DNA from: Phytophthora quininea
Lineage: Eukaryota; Oomycota; Peronosporomycetes; Peronosporales; Peronosporaceae
DNA length: 64,000 bases
Direction of reading: 5' to 3'
Assembly: GCA_011947345.1 (NCBI GenBank)
Contig: JAAVTG010000561.1
Location: 310,001 to 374,000, forward strand
Every line of letters starts with the position of its first letter. The first letter of the stretch is position 1. Positions 35,286 to 46,805 of the stretch are shown piece after piece. Under the pieces are notes generated by a model. That model did not search any database and had not been told where the DNA came from. It worked only from the letters and a program-made list of their open reading frames with translations. Made by a program: the position numbers and the translations under genes.

Positions 35286-37000
35286 GGGGCTTTGCACGGG
35301 CGCAGCCGTGCAAAAGTCCGTGCACACAGGAGCGAGCACCACCAGTCAAATTAAACACGCTACAGATTCTAAATCTACGACTCCCTCCCATTATGAACCC
35401 CTACAAAAACCAAGATGAAAAATAATGCCCTCCCGTCTATCTAACTCATGCTAGTTTTATATTTACAACTAGCGCGAATAAATCCTAAATCTACCGTGTT
35501 CTAAATCTACAATCTCTGTAAAAACCTAAGTAGACGTATCGTATACAGATTGAAAGTCAAAACAATGCACATTGTTTTGCAGTGCAACACTAGTGTTGTA
35601 TTGCAGCGCGCGCCAGGTTTTCAACACCACCCACGTTTTGAGAAGATGGCTCAGTCGATCTTACGAGTCGAACAATGTTGTTTTGAAAACCCTGCCGATG
35701 CCGAACGCGATACCGGCTGAGGCTGAAAAGGTGGCGGCATAGTTTCGATTATTGGTTCTCAAGACTGTTACGCGTTTGTATGCAGATACAAACAGTCATC
35801 GTATAAGTCAGAGCGGCGGTGGCCAACCATCAGAAAGACGGCAGCTCCGTCCAATCTTAAAATAAGCCGAGGGATGTCTTTGGGAGATGGCATGTGACCG
35901 TCTCGCTTCCAAAACTGAGAGCAAACAACTACATCTACTTCGTCTGCACTCAACAAAGACGACAGTGGAGATGAAGTGCACCCGTGTGTAGGATGCAGAG
36001 CAGTCTGGTACGCTTGTAATATCTTTTCCACCTTATTTTAATCCTACCATCATTTACATGAAGCTCTATGTATATACAATATATTAACATTTTCCCAACC
36101 GGGCATGCGGCAATAAGGGCAATGCAAGAGCAACCGCGATGTTACTGGGAGATTCAAAAGGCCTTCAATCGAAAAATCGTTGCTATATAGACGACAACAG
36201 GAGGGCATTGTGTAATAGATATGTATCGGCCAAATTCCTGAAGCATCCATGCAAACATGCAAAACGCTGAGGAGAGAGAGCGTCTGCGTGGGCAATTTGT
36301 ATGGCCAATGATCCAATGAAAACGTTCAATATGCAGCAACTGTAAACGTGGTTTGCTTAATGTTCCACATCAGTAACCTCATGCACACCAACCAGCAGAC
36401 ATTGCCTGGAATCAGCTCCTGAAAATCTGACTTCGCGCGAAATGGATCCAGCCTGTTAAGGCAACAACTGGCTTCGTACAAAGAACTGAAGCCAAAGGAG
36501 CAATATATAGTAAAATAGTACCGCGTTGGCCACACCGCCTCTTGCTTTCTCCCTTTGAGTCAGTTGGGCGAAGACGGTAGTACGGTATCACCATGATCGT
36601 TGTTTACGAACGTGGATCGGTACGTACCGGCCAGGTTTACTGGATGGAATACTTCGTTTTCTCTGTCGCTTTGGCCATTTCTTTACCCCTGAGAACTGGG
36701 ATAATATGTCCGCAAGGACTTCGAAACTGAGTTTAGGTATCACCTGTAAAGGAAAACGAAGCGATGCGAACTTCTCGTTTCGAGCCAAACTCGCTTCTTT
36801 TGCTGCCCCACAAAATAGGAGAGATCTCGTATACCCTGCTTGCTGGTATCCTATTTATGGAGGTTGAACGCATAAGGAGTATACTCGAGATCTTTGCATT
36901 TAGCGGCAAACTTAGCTGTGGTGTAGCGCTATGGGCTTTTACCACTTCCTGGTATTGTACACGTGATACTCCTAAGTGAGTCAGACGGCTCCGCCCGGAC
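35286..37000. other. AT-rich gene-poor region with a palindrome pair
   Basis: No gene is supported. CTAAATCTAC occurs three times between 35367 and 35515. Two adjacent palindromes lie at 35558-35579 and 35585-35598 (annotated separately). The short open frames in 35768-36980 have no recognisable content. Confidence 0.4.
35558..35598. repeat. Two adjacent palindromes
   Basis: CAAAACAATG (35558-35567) and CATTGTTTTG (35570-35579) are perfect complements separated by CA. Five bases on, CAACACTAGTGTTG (35585-35598) is a perfect 14-bp palindrome whose flanks GCAGTG and TATTGC extend the stem with G-T pairs. Confidence 0.6.
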
Positions 37001-37950
37001 AAGGGATTTATCCGGGGCCGTGACCTGGGGATCCTCCCACTGAAGAGTTCCTTCGGGACCCTGTTCGGGACCGGGAACGGGAGGGCCCTGGGCCGGTCAG
37101 TACCTTCACCTTGTGTACCCTCTTCGAAAACGGTTGTTTTGATCAGGTACCGGTCACTGAGTTGTTCAAAGAACGTCTCGACCTGGTACTGGTGAGCTGC
37201 GGGCGGCAGTTATACACACAACGGTCCGGGACCGGGAACGCGACACACAATATCCACTCTGTTCTTTCGGACAAAAGACTCTGGGGAGATGGCCCTAGTA
37301 ATATGGAATGTGCAAACCCGGGTCGGCCAGACCGCTGCCGGGACACACAAATATGAAATGCCTAACTCCCTGGGGGAACGAAGGCAAATAGAATGGATAT
37401 ATTACCGGGATAGCCTTAAGCACAGCTCCGGCCTTCTGCGGCCCTGGTCCCAGGCCGTCGCACTGAAGAGAACACTTGCGCGTTCGAGGTAAAAGGTAGA
37501 CTGAATTGGTCGCCCGAGCCCTCGCTGGGACGAGTTACGTTCCTATGAACTATACTTGATTTCACTATAGACCCGGTCCGGGGCCGCTGTCTTCGACGAT
37601 GCCCCAACGTGGCCCGGGTGCGTACCTTGATCAACTTGACTTGGAAGCACTATGGCGCGTCGTACTTAACCGGGGCCCAGAATAGTCTGGATGGGAGACA
37701 TTTCATCCCATCCCGGGAAGAGAACATCCCCTGGTAGAGGATCGTCTGGACTTGATTTAGCTTGGATATATATAAGCCAGTGCAGATCCTGACCAGGGCC
37801 TCGAGACGGGACAGCTTGAGGTTCGGACCCGATGTGGTCCACATCAATAGCCCTGGTCCCGATGTGTCCTGGTCCGGGTACGATGTGGTCCACATCAGTA
37901 GCCCCTGTCTGGGTGAGACGGTGGTTGGCACGGGAGTTCCCGACACTACG
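37000..37950. other. GC-rich island dense in GG(T/A)CC, CCGGG and CCTGG words
   Basis: In sharp contrast to the AT-rich flanks, this 950 nt repeats short words such as GGTCC, GGACC, CCGGGAC and CCTGG, for example CGGGACCGGGAAC at both about 37066 and 37227. No open frame looks like a protein. A 23-nt near-repeat containing a GATGTGGTCCACATC palindrome closes the island. It is probably repeat-derived. Confidence 0.4.
37831..37904. repeat. Direct repeat of a 15-nt palindrome with flank
   Basis: GATGTGGTCCACATC plus eight following bases occurs at 37831-37853 and 37882-37904 with one mismatch. Each copy has 7-bp perfect arms around a single T. Confidence 0.55.
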
Positions 37951-38552
37951 CCACATAGTTACTTTCCCATCGTATCGATATGTGATATCAACGTTTTAAA
38001 CTGGGTAGAATAACACACCCCTTGTGATCAATACTTGTGATCTATGTGTTGTTATTTCTGTCTAGTGAAGACCATCCAAATAGCGCAGTTGCTATTAAGC
38101 GATCAGGCAACATAACAAGGCAAGTTTATCTAGACACATTGTCGTGCTGGGTTTAGATCGTCGACGTATCCACGAGTTCTCTCCTTGGGTCTTCCAGCCT
38201 TTTCAGTGATTACGAGGTCGTAATCATTCGTTGTCATGTTTGTATCATGTTTTCAATCTGTTTGCTTTTATTTTTCACGTTACGAATAATGTGAATCAAG
38301 CAGATCTCGATATTTAGTCAAATTTATATCGCGGTCATGTTTTTCGATGACCAATGCTGTGACCACGATCGCAGGGTAGAGAGATACAGGTTCAATTCCC
38401 ACAAATGATGCTTCATCATTTAATATGGCGTGATACATGATAAAAACGCACTTTCGAGATCTCCCGTTTTGCTTATTAAGGTTTCAGTATTGCCGTTAAT
38501 TTTATCTGCCATAGATGATAGTTTATATAAATTGGCACCTTCGATAATATTT
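37951..38552. other. AT-rich spacer before the pogo remnant
   Basis: No gene is recognised. The stretch GGTTCAATTCC at about 38390 looks like a tRNA B box, but no matching stems can be drawn around it. Confidence 0.35.
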
Positions 38553-39300
38553 TCAAACGGGCTTAGAATGAGCTTCTTCTTCTTCTGGATGAGCTTGTTC
38601 TTGTTGTACACGAACAAGTTCTTGCTCAAAAAAGCTCCTAGTCATGTTTAGCGCCTCAGATGAACCATCTTCTGCCATCGACTTACGAAGAACTACGTCG
38701 ACAGCGTTAGCATACTCACCATCACTCGGAATATGTTGTTCTCCTTCTTCTTCACCTCCTTCCCGAATACTTTTTCATCTTCAATGCAAACCATAATGTC
38801 TACAACGTCAGAAGCTGTGTAGGCGAAATGCACCTCAATTTCTCCAGATCGATTTATTATTTTTATAGAAACAGCTAGTGAGCTGTAACACCTGGATGGC
38901 CTGGGCAATGTCGGTCACCGACTCCTCCATTGAGCGCCGAACACTGAGTGGATACACCCTAGTAGATGTAGAGAAATCGCAAGAAAAACACATTTTCTCC
39001 AGCAATTCACAGCCATTTCAATAGACACCTCATTCCACGCCAACTTGACCCATCTCGTCGCCGTTAAAATTTCTACTTTAAACCAATCTTTTTCGTGTCT
39101 GTCAGCGGCAGCAACTGCATGCATGTGTTGCAAACGGCGATAGTGAGCTTTAAAGCAGCTAATTATGCCAACGTCCAAAGGCTGAAGGATGGCAGTAGCG
39201 TTTGGTGGAAGAAACACTATTTCTATGTGCGAGAGCTCGACATTTACATGAGATGTAGCATTGTCAATCAAGAGTAGAATTTTTCGGTCTTGGGCTCTCT
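38553..39300 (-). pseudogene. pogo/Tigger-type DDE transposase remnant
   Basis: Reading the minus strand, 'RKILLLIDNATSH' and 'IVFLPPNATAILQPLDVGI' are the second catalytic Asp region and following motif of pogo/Tigger (DDE_1, CENP-B-like) transposases. 'FKAHYRR' and 'LAWNEVS...AVNCWRK' continue the family's C-terminal half. After frame slips near 38945 and 38760 it ends in an acidic tail rich in EEE and QQEQ, with a stop at 38553-38555. The N-terminal DNA-binding half and first Asp are not found upstream, so this is a 5'-truncated copy. No terminal inverted repeats were seen. Confidence 0.72.
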
Positions 39301-41040
39301 CTTGTGATTATCGTTCAGCTGAAGCTTCTCCCCTTCGGTGAGGTTTCCTGTGCGGAGAACACGAGGTTTTGTGGGCATGGTCTCCTCCCCAGTGCTGCGT
39401 CGTCGTTCGCTGAATGGAAATTGTGGTAGCTGTGGCTGGCTCTCCTATTATGTGGACCACATTTTTTCTATTAAATGACAATTCTGTTTGGATTAATAAA
39501 TGACCGAAGCTGTTGAGTCTCCCGTGATAATCATGTGTGGGAGTTGAACCTGTACCATCGAAAAGCATCTCTCTCCCACCACACATCTCCCACCACACAG
39601 TGTCGTAAAACTCAAAATGGGTGATTTGTTGCAGTTAGGTTACCAGGATTACATGGGTTACATCTAGAGGGCACTGTTCAGGTACCGGGTATTGATCGGG
39701 AAACCCTCGTTAGTTTATATTCGTTTCTATTTTCTGTTGGATAGAAAGGCACCGTCCTATCGCCCTCACTCGATCTCTCAGCAGTTTTTACGTTGACAGA
39801 CTTAACATTTTGTTGACAAAATCGCCGAACTTCATAAGCGTATCTGTTAGTTTTAAACAAATCTCTTCATCCGTCGGTCTGACGTCACCGCAGTGACAAT
39901 AGCTCGGTGAAGAATGACAAGTGTGGCGAAAATCTGGTGATGCTTTCCGTCCAGGGAGTGGTTGTTGTACATCGCGAGTTGTGACAACGAGGCTAAGATC
40001 AGGCGAACCGAGATCAGTTGTGTACTCCTTCGGCGCCATTTCTTGAACTGAACGCGAAGGAATGGCGTGTGCACCTCATAAATTCCTATAGGCTCGATCC
40101 TTGGATTTTGCGTATAACCTATCGGATGGCCTTTTACAGACGAAGACACAAAGAGTGTTAGACGGATTAGTTTGCTCCCAATCCGTTCCCCTGCAGCCCA
40201 CTTTTCTTGGGCAGCAGTGGAAGAGATGGGGTTCTTGGACTGCAAGCTCAAGAAGAACTATCAACCACAGATAATCAATATACAGAGGGATCCTTACGCA
40301 AATATACAGCCGACACTTATTCTTATAGACCCTTGGTCGAGGGATCTAACACCAGGTTCAATCCAACGCCTAAGACATCAGGAAAGTCTTGGAATTGGTT
40401 CAGCGAAGGGGCGCCGCCTTCAATCGAAGGAATACACACATCAGTCAATACAAATCCCAATACAAAACGTTATAAGTCACAGTCTCAAAGCAACAGGCGG
40501 CGACAGCTATCCAGCCGCTTGAGCGTAGTTTGAATATGAAATGGGTTGGCCTGCAAGGCAGAAGCCTAACTAGGCAAACAGTCAATGGTTGGGGCGCCTA
40601 GACTCCCCTCCCCATTGAGCTTTGCAAACAGATGGGGAGCAGTAGGTCACCTTAGCACTAACACGCAAAGAGCACCAACTGGCGCTTGTGCAGTACAGGG
40701 CAAACAGAACTCTCTAGTTGATATCTCTTATTCTGGGATAGGAGAGAAGCGAATAGCCCAGCCCAACAAGGATTAATGTCAACGGTGGTCACTACCGGTA
40801 TTACCGGTACCATACTGGTGCAGGTATTCGCAGTTCGTTTAGAACTGTCGTTAGGCGCTGTTTACCGAATTATTCGGTATTTTGCTGAAATGGCTTAGGA
40901 CACTTGTTTGGACCTCAATATACTATACAAAAGTCAAGGCGAACATCTTAGCAAGACGCGGGGAACGTGATCAAGTTGCAGTTTGTCGACTCATACGCGC
41001 GCGGTGGTCACAGTGTCCTAGTTCAGCTAGGCCTAGGACA
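39301..41040. other. Repeat-like sequence without assignable genes
   Basis: Open frames at 39853-40251 (minus) and 40207-40533 (plus) have no domain I recognise. Near 40790-40820 there is a cluster of alternating palindromic words (CTACCGGTATTACCGGTACC). The region lies between transposon remnants and is probably decayed repeats. Confidence 0.35.
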
Positions 41041-41900
41041 CCACTGTGGTGAAGCGCTTTCCCGGAAATGGGGCGATATGGGAGCCCAGCGTGCCGGAGC
41101 CGGACTCAGATCCCCGGATCAGACATGGGTACACCGCGGGAGCAGTGGATCCAAGCGTAGGTGGTCCGGATCTGCAACGCGATATGCTGGATCCAGACTC
41201 AGATTCCCGGATCAGACATGGGTACATCGCGGAAACACTGGATCCAGACGTGGGCAGCCCGGATCTGCAACGGAGGCCGTGCCAGGCGTGGATCTGGCAC
41301 ACCAGAGGACTGATCAAGCGATAACATCCAGCGGCAGGTATAGAAATGGTGCAGACGATAGGTTTTGGGATGGGATCTCCAATGGATCCACTCATAATTT
41401 GCTTAATAGAGAGTCGAATTTGCCTTGTACACCACAAGTGTCCTTCCTAGCGCTTAAGACTACGGGATCTACATTGGCCCAGTCAAGCTACGTCGGGATC
41501 ACCACGGATCAAGCAGCGCTCGGGTGATCTGGATAATATATTGGCCAGATCCACTCGCAGTCTAGATCCACAAGTACCAAGTGCAGATCCAAGGTCTACT
41601 GGAGTTACTACTTGGCCAGGACGACCGATCGACCCCCCAAGATCACGCTATTGGAAGCGTTCAAGTACGGAAAAGGAAGACCACACACCCCTCAAGGCAA
41701 CCCTCCACCTGGATCCAAGATCCAGGCCCCAGATCCAAGTAGATCCAAGCGATTACTGGTCTGGCAAATATTCAAGGACGCAGAGTGAAGATTCCCGTGC
41801 AGCTCCTGACCTCCCTCGTCCCGCCAAGACGTTTGATCTTCATAGATCAAGCATCATCGAAGCACCGGAAGAGCAGATCCAGCCCGCCGACGGGTACACA
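41041..41900. other. GATC-rich island
   Basis: I count about 28 GATC sites in these 860 nt, most as GGATCC, AGATCC or CGGATC; about 3 would be expected in random sequence. The plus-strand frames (41046-41324 and 41541-41906) are open and rich in Asp-Pro and Arg-Ser, but that follows from the repeated word. It contains a 77-nt near-duplicate (annotated). No known domain. Confidence 0.55.
41103..41272. repeat. 77-nt imperfect direct repeat inside the GATC island
   Basis: Unit 1 (41103-41179) and unit 2 (41196-41272) both start GACTCAGAT, share CCCGGATCAGACATGGGTAC and end CGGATCTGCAACG. They have a period of 93 nt and differ at roughly a dozen positions. Confidence 0.65.
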
Positions 41901-41984
41901 AGGTGAGCACACTTCAGTACCCCCACGGATATCGGAGTACCCCCTCCGCTAGTCGGTGTCTGGGCGCAGTGGAAGTGGATTTCG

Positions 41985-42646
41985 ATAAATCCCGCTACAC
42001 CACAGCCGTACGAGTGACTAGATCACGACGGCGAACTGCGTTCCTAGTGTTGATGATATCTTTAGGCGTCACCAAAGAGCCCGGGTCAGCCTGGATGAGG
42101 GTTGCTCGAATGCTCGCAACAGCCGCACCTGCTGCATTCTGCCTCCGCCAACGACTGCATTGTGGCGTTGGCCAATGCGTTGGTTTCAGCAGCAGCAGAA
42201 CGCTGCCGATGTCCAGTATGAACTCGAGCGTGCTCGGACGGTGGGTGGTTGTGGAGTCGATTGCTGTTTCGTATGTGAACTATTTGCCACGGGCCATGCG
42301 GTTCATCTTTAGAAGTAGCCTTGAGGACAAGGTTCATCTTACACCCCATTTGTTTGGACCCTCGCATGGTCCGGGTGCGGTCGTCTGGATGAAGTTGTTG
42401 CATCTCTTTAATCGAACCCGCGCGATCACAGTCTAAACCACGTTTCCAGACAATTGCGTTCGCCTCATCGACGTGGAAGGCACGGCGCTTCATCATGTTG
42501 AAATGGTGATCTTTAGCCCAACGGTGGACAGTAGCAAGAGCCTCGGTTTCCGATGGGAAGGTTTCCTCCGGCGGGGGCGGGACGACAAAGGCTTCTGCCT
42601 CAGTGTTGCGTGCTTCAGTGTTGCGCGGGTCGCGACGAGCTGCCAT
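41985..42646 (-). pseudogene. FAR1/MULE-type transposase N-terminal remnant
   Basis: From ATG 42646 on the minus strand the reading gives 'HRWAKDHHFNMMKRRAFH', 'NAIVWKRGLDCDRAG', 'TMRGSKQMGCKMNL' and 'NRLHNHPPSEH', the FAR1/FLYWCH-like zinc-binding N-terminal domain of Mutator-like transposases common in Phytophthora. After a frame slip near 42135 it continues 'AGAAVASIRATLIQADP...VTPKDIINTRN' and stops at about 41985. The DDE transposase domain is absent. It is either a truncated element or a domesticated fragment; the break and truncation favour the former. Confidence 0.7.
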
Positions 42647-43668
42647 TTTGGTGAAGTTGAGCTCGTTGATGAAGCGCGTTTGCGGCAATAACCGAATCGG
42701 AAAATGAGAACGCTTTCCAGACACAAATATAATATTATTTCGCAACCTTAGGGGACGTGGTATGACTTTCCGGCAGACAGTAACCTGTTATTTAACTTTC
42801 TTGGATCACGTTCGTCTATAACTACGTTGAAGTCTTCGAACACCCATCCCTGTACGTAAAGCTTGTATTGGTCTCTTTTTCTTGTAAATGGACTTGATTG
42901 GAAATGACCCTCCTTAGACGCTCCCGGTGTGGGTGCGCCAGATTTTAGACTCAATCGACATGTTGAGACCATCACGAGTAACAACCAAAGGGCCAAGCAA
43001 CAACAAAAGGTGCAGCTCTATGCAAAGGAAGCGCGGATGTTCGCGGAGTTTATGTGTGCTGATGATTTTGATCTGGAATGTGTACCAACCAGACAATTTG
43101 GCCGGATTTTTCAGAAAAGCACTGAGCCCGCTCCAGGGAAGTGTCTTGACCGGTCGACTTGAACTATATAGGCTTGAAGACGAAGACGACTTCACCAATA
43201 CTGTTTTCTTACGCTAACCTTCTTTGTCCTCTGTTCTTCGCTAGGCCCAGGACTCGGACCTCAAAGGTTTACCGCCAACCCCAGACCCAAGGCTAAAACG
43301 CACATCAGTCCCTGAGAGGACAACACCTACCTTGTAGTTACCAAATCAGGGGAACTTAGTTAAACTGTCGCTCCCGAAGCTACCCCGAGAAATTACCAGA
43401 TTACCGTCCATTGGGCTAAAAGGTTCTATAATTTTGGGAAACGGTACCATGTACCACTTTTTTAGCCCCACATTTTCGATTTCTTCGAAAGAATGTTTGT
43501 ATTTTTACGAAGGCAAACTTCCATATGAATAAACTAAAAGAGAATGTCGCTTATTGATATAGAATTTTGTATGGTGACTAATCGCTATCGGCGCGAAAAG
43601 CATTTTCTCGGCGCTGACGTTGGTGGATACGACAAGGGGGATTACGAGACTCGCGCTAGGACGCCACG
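42647..43668. other. Intergenic sequence, no assignable gene
   Basis: A minus-strand stretch at 42748-42900 ('KRDQYKLYVQGWVFEDFNVV') and a plus-strand one at 42929-43162 each look briefly protein-like but have no known domain and overlap each other antisense. The last 100 nt must hold the promoter of the m-AAA protease. Confidence 0.35.
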
Positions 43669-46464
43669 ATGATGCTAGCGACGACGTCGACGCGGCGCTT
43701 GCGGCGTGACGCCGCCGCGGCACTGCGGGACCCTCAGCAGGCTCGGCGACTGCACTTGCTGCAGCAGGTTCGTCTCCTTGTGTCCACAACAAGCCAGGAT
43801 ATGTCTTGTATCAATGATACATATTTATTGTTATAGCAACTCGGGAGCACGCTGCAGCGCAGCAGCATGCATAGACTTTTGAGAGGCGCACAGCAGAACC
43901 CTGCACTGCTGCGACAGGTGCTACAGTCCACCCGCCCGCACTCGTTCCGTACGTGGGAACTGCAGTCTATTAACCGTTGGAACAGGATGGCTGACAATGT
44001 TTTATGTATTTATTTATTACTGGGACAATTAGTGCGCAGGACGCAGGTGGACAAGCCTTTGAGTTGGGCTCAATGGCTGCAGGAGAACATCCCACAGGGA
44101 TTCGGGAGATTCTACCCCAAGAACGGAGGAGGAGCTAAAGTACCGCCCAAGGCGGCGCCCAAAGCAGGAGAGAAAGGTGCAGGTGACGTGAAGAAGCTGA
44201 GCTCTAAGGTGGCGGAGAGCAAGAGTGGAGGCAGTGGAGGAAGCGGTGGCAATGGAGGTGGCGGTGGTGGACCCAGTCCGAAGGACGGCATGGCCTACCT
44301 GGTTCCGTTGGCTGTGGCAGCGCTGTTCCTGTCGGACTTGGCGAATATTGACAAACCCATGCAGGAGATCACGTACCAGGAGTTCCGCAACAGCTTCTTG
44401 GAGTCTGGTCGTGTGGAGAAGCTCGTGGTGGTGAACAAAAAGTACGTCAAGGTGTTCCTAAACGACATGGGCGGCGCTTCGACGCCTGTTGCAAGCTCGG
44501 CACCTGGCGGCAGCAACGATTTCTCGGACTGGAACGACCCGAATGCCAAGGGCCAGCATGAGTACGACTTTGGAACCGAGCCGGAGCACAGCTCCGGCGG
44601 CAATCGTGGAATGAGCATGCCTATTGGCTCCCGTGGAGCCTCAAGTGGCCGACCGATCTCCAGTCCTACGTACTATTTCAATATTGGCAGTGTCGAGGGC
44701 TTTGAGCGGCAGATTGAGCACGCGCAGCACCAGATGGGTATTCGCCCGCACGACTACATCCCAGTGCAGTACAGCAACGAGATCAGCTTCACATCTGAGC
44801 TGATGAAGTTCTTGCCAACGATCGTGCTGATTGGTTTCCTTCTCATGACGATGCGTGGAATGGGAGGCGGTGCCGGTGGTGGTGGCGGCGGCATTGGCAA
44901 CATCTTCAAGGTTGGCAAGAGTCCTGCCAAGAAGATCACGAAGGAGGACATCAAGATCTCGTTCAAGGATGTGGCTGGTGTGGACGAGGCTAAGAAGGAG
45001 ATTATGGAGTTCGTCGACTTCCTTCGCAACCAGAAGCGCTTCACGGAGCTCGGTGCGAAGATCCCCAAGGGCGCCCTGCTCGTTGGTCCTCCCGGTACAG
45101 GTAAGACGCTGCTTGCTAAGGCTACCGCTGGCGAAGCTAGCGTCCCGTTCTTCAGTATTTCCGGTTCGGATTTCATTGAGATGTTTGTCGGTGTGGGTCC
45201 GTCGCGAGTTCGTGACCTGTTCAAGGAGGCGCGTGCCAACGCTCCGTGTATCGTCTTCATTGATGAAATCGATGCAGTTGCCCGTGCACGTAGCAAGGGT
45301 AACTTCTCTGGCGGCAACGACGAGCGTGAAAACACGCTTAATCAATTGCTGGTAGAGATGGATGGGTTCAACTCGAGTGAAGGTGTGGTGGTGCTTGCCG
45401 GTACGAACCGTGCCGATATTCTAGACAAGGCCATTCTGCGTCCCGGTCGATTCGACCGGCAGATCACCGTGGACGTCCCGGACATTAAGGGCCGTCGCGA
45501 GATTTTCAAGGTGCACTTGAAGGGACTGACGCTTGATGGCAACGTAGACGACTTCGCCCGTCGGATGGCTGCTTTGACGCCGGGCTTCGCTGGTGCTGAG
45601 ATTGCCAACATCTGTAACGAGGCTGCTATCGTGGCAGCACGACGAAATGCTTCTAGCATCTCGTTCAAGGACTTTGAGCAGGCTACAGACCGTGTTATTG
45701 GCGGCCTGGAGACGAACCGCATCATGTCGCCTGAAGAGAAGAAGACGGTGGCCTATCACGAGGCTGGTCACGCTGTGGCCGGTTGGTTCCTCGAGCACGC
45801 GGATCCTCTGCTGAAGGTGACTATCGTGCCTCGAGGTAAGGGATCGCTGGGTTACGCTCAGTACCTGCCGAAGGAAGTGGCACTGCACAGCCGCGAAGCT
45901 CTGACAGATATGATGTGCATGGCTCTCGGCGGCCGCGCGTCGGAGTTTGTAAACTTTGACGGACGAATCACCACGGGTGCATCGGACGACTTGCGTCGGG
46001 TCACTCAGATCGCCTACTCGATGGTGCAGCTGTACGGCATGAACGAACGAGTTGGTCAGCTTTCCTTCCCCAAGGAGGAAGGCGCATACCCCGACAAGCT
46101 GTACAGTGAGAAGACGTCCGAGATCATGGACGAGGAGGTGCAAAAGATCGTGGATGGCGCGTATAAACGCACTAAGGAGCTCCTGCAGGAGAAGCAGATC
46201 CAGCTGCACGAGCTGGCGGAAGAGCTGCTCGCGAACGAGACCATCAACCACTCGGACATCGTGCGCGTGCTGGGTCCCCGTCCGTTCGGTGGCAACAAGA
46301 CGTACACGGAGTTTGTCGAGGAATCCTGGAAGGATGCCGACAAATATGAGGCAAGTAAGAACCAGGCGGCTGCTGAGGAGACATCCGAAGCGAGCGCCAG
46401 CAAGAACGAGGACGACGCAGCTTCATCCAGCGAAGGTGACGACTCCAAGGACACGAAGAACTAG
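43669..46464 (+). CDS. Mitochondrial m-AAA protease (FtsH/AFG3-like AAA metalloprotease)
   Basis: ATP-dependent zinc protease of the inner mitochondrial membrane, acting in protein quality control. The leader [18 protein letters not shown] is a typical targeting peptide. Two membrane helices ('[14 protein letters not shown]' and '[12 protein letters not shown]') flank the FtsH_ext domain. AAA core: Walker A '[13 protein letters not shown]' (45087-45125), Walker B '[10 protein letters not shown]', '[10 protein letters not shown]', arginine-finger region '[11 protein letters not shown]'. Zinc site '[16 protein letters not shown]' (HEAGH at 45756-45770) and downstream '[14 protein letters not shown]' for the third ligand. 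Exons 43669-43767, 43837-43948, 44033-46464; introns 69 and 84 nt. The 84-nt intron has no stop and is a multiple of three, so the frame also reads through it. 880 residues when spliced, no breaks. Confidence 0.93.
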
Positions 46465-46805
46465 TTGCTTTCCGGGTAGGGCAATCATAAAGCACGACTC
46501 AACACGAGCGATTACAGCAGCGAAGGTTTGGTTTTCATACCAGTACGTCCGCAGATACAACTTGTGGCACGCATTGCCAAGTTTTATCAAGTATTCCTAC
46601 ATTTACGAATGGCGGGCTCGGAGACGACCGCGCTTGCTTCCGAGCGGCGCCATTTTAAAACTTGCTAGCCATCCCCCTAGCATCTCCATTTCTCTGCCGC
46701 CTTGAACCTGCTTTATGAATTTCGTACACATGCAAACGGCCGTGGGTTCTCTCCGTTCAAATAAGTTTGGGGTTGTCCGTTGTCTTCTTCTTGTCTTCTC
46801 TTCCT
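46465..46805. other. Convergent 3' region, m-AAA protease / PDZ protein
   Basis: These 341 nt between two converging stop codons hold the 3' UTRs. I see no gene and no clear polyadenylation signal that I would commit to. Confidence 0.4.

Noticed and set aside
35367..35515. Telomere-like repeats (CTAAATC words)
   Set aside because: Only three scattered CTAAATCTAC words occur, not tandem TTTAGGG-type repeats.
38370..38420. tRNA-like B box (GGTTCAATTCC)
   Set aside because: No acceptor, anticodon or T stems can be drawn around it and no A box lies at the right distance.
45421..46251. 276-codon antisense frame opposite the m-AAA protease
   Set aside because: Shadow of the conserved AAA and protease coding strand; composition is a mirror of the sense codons.
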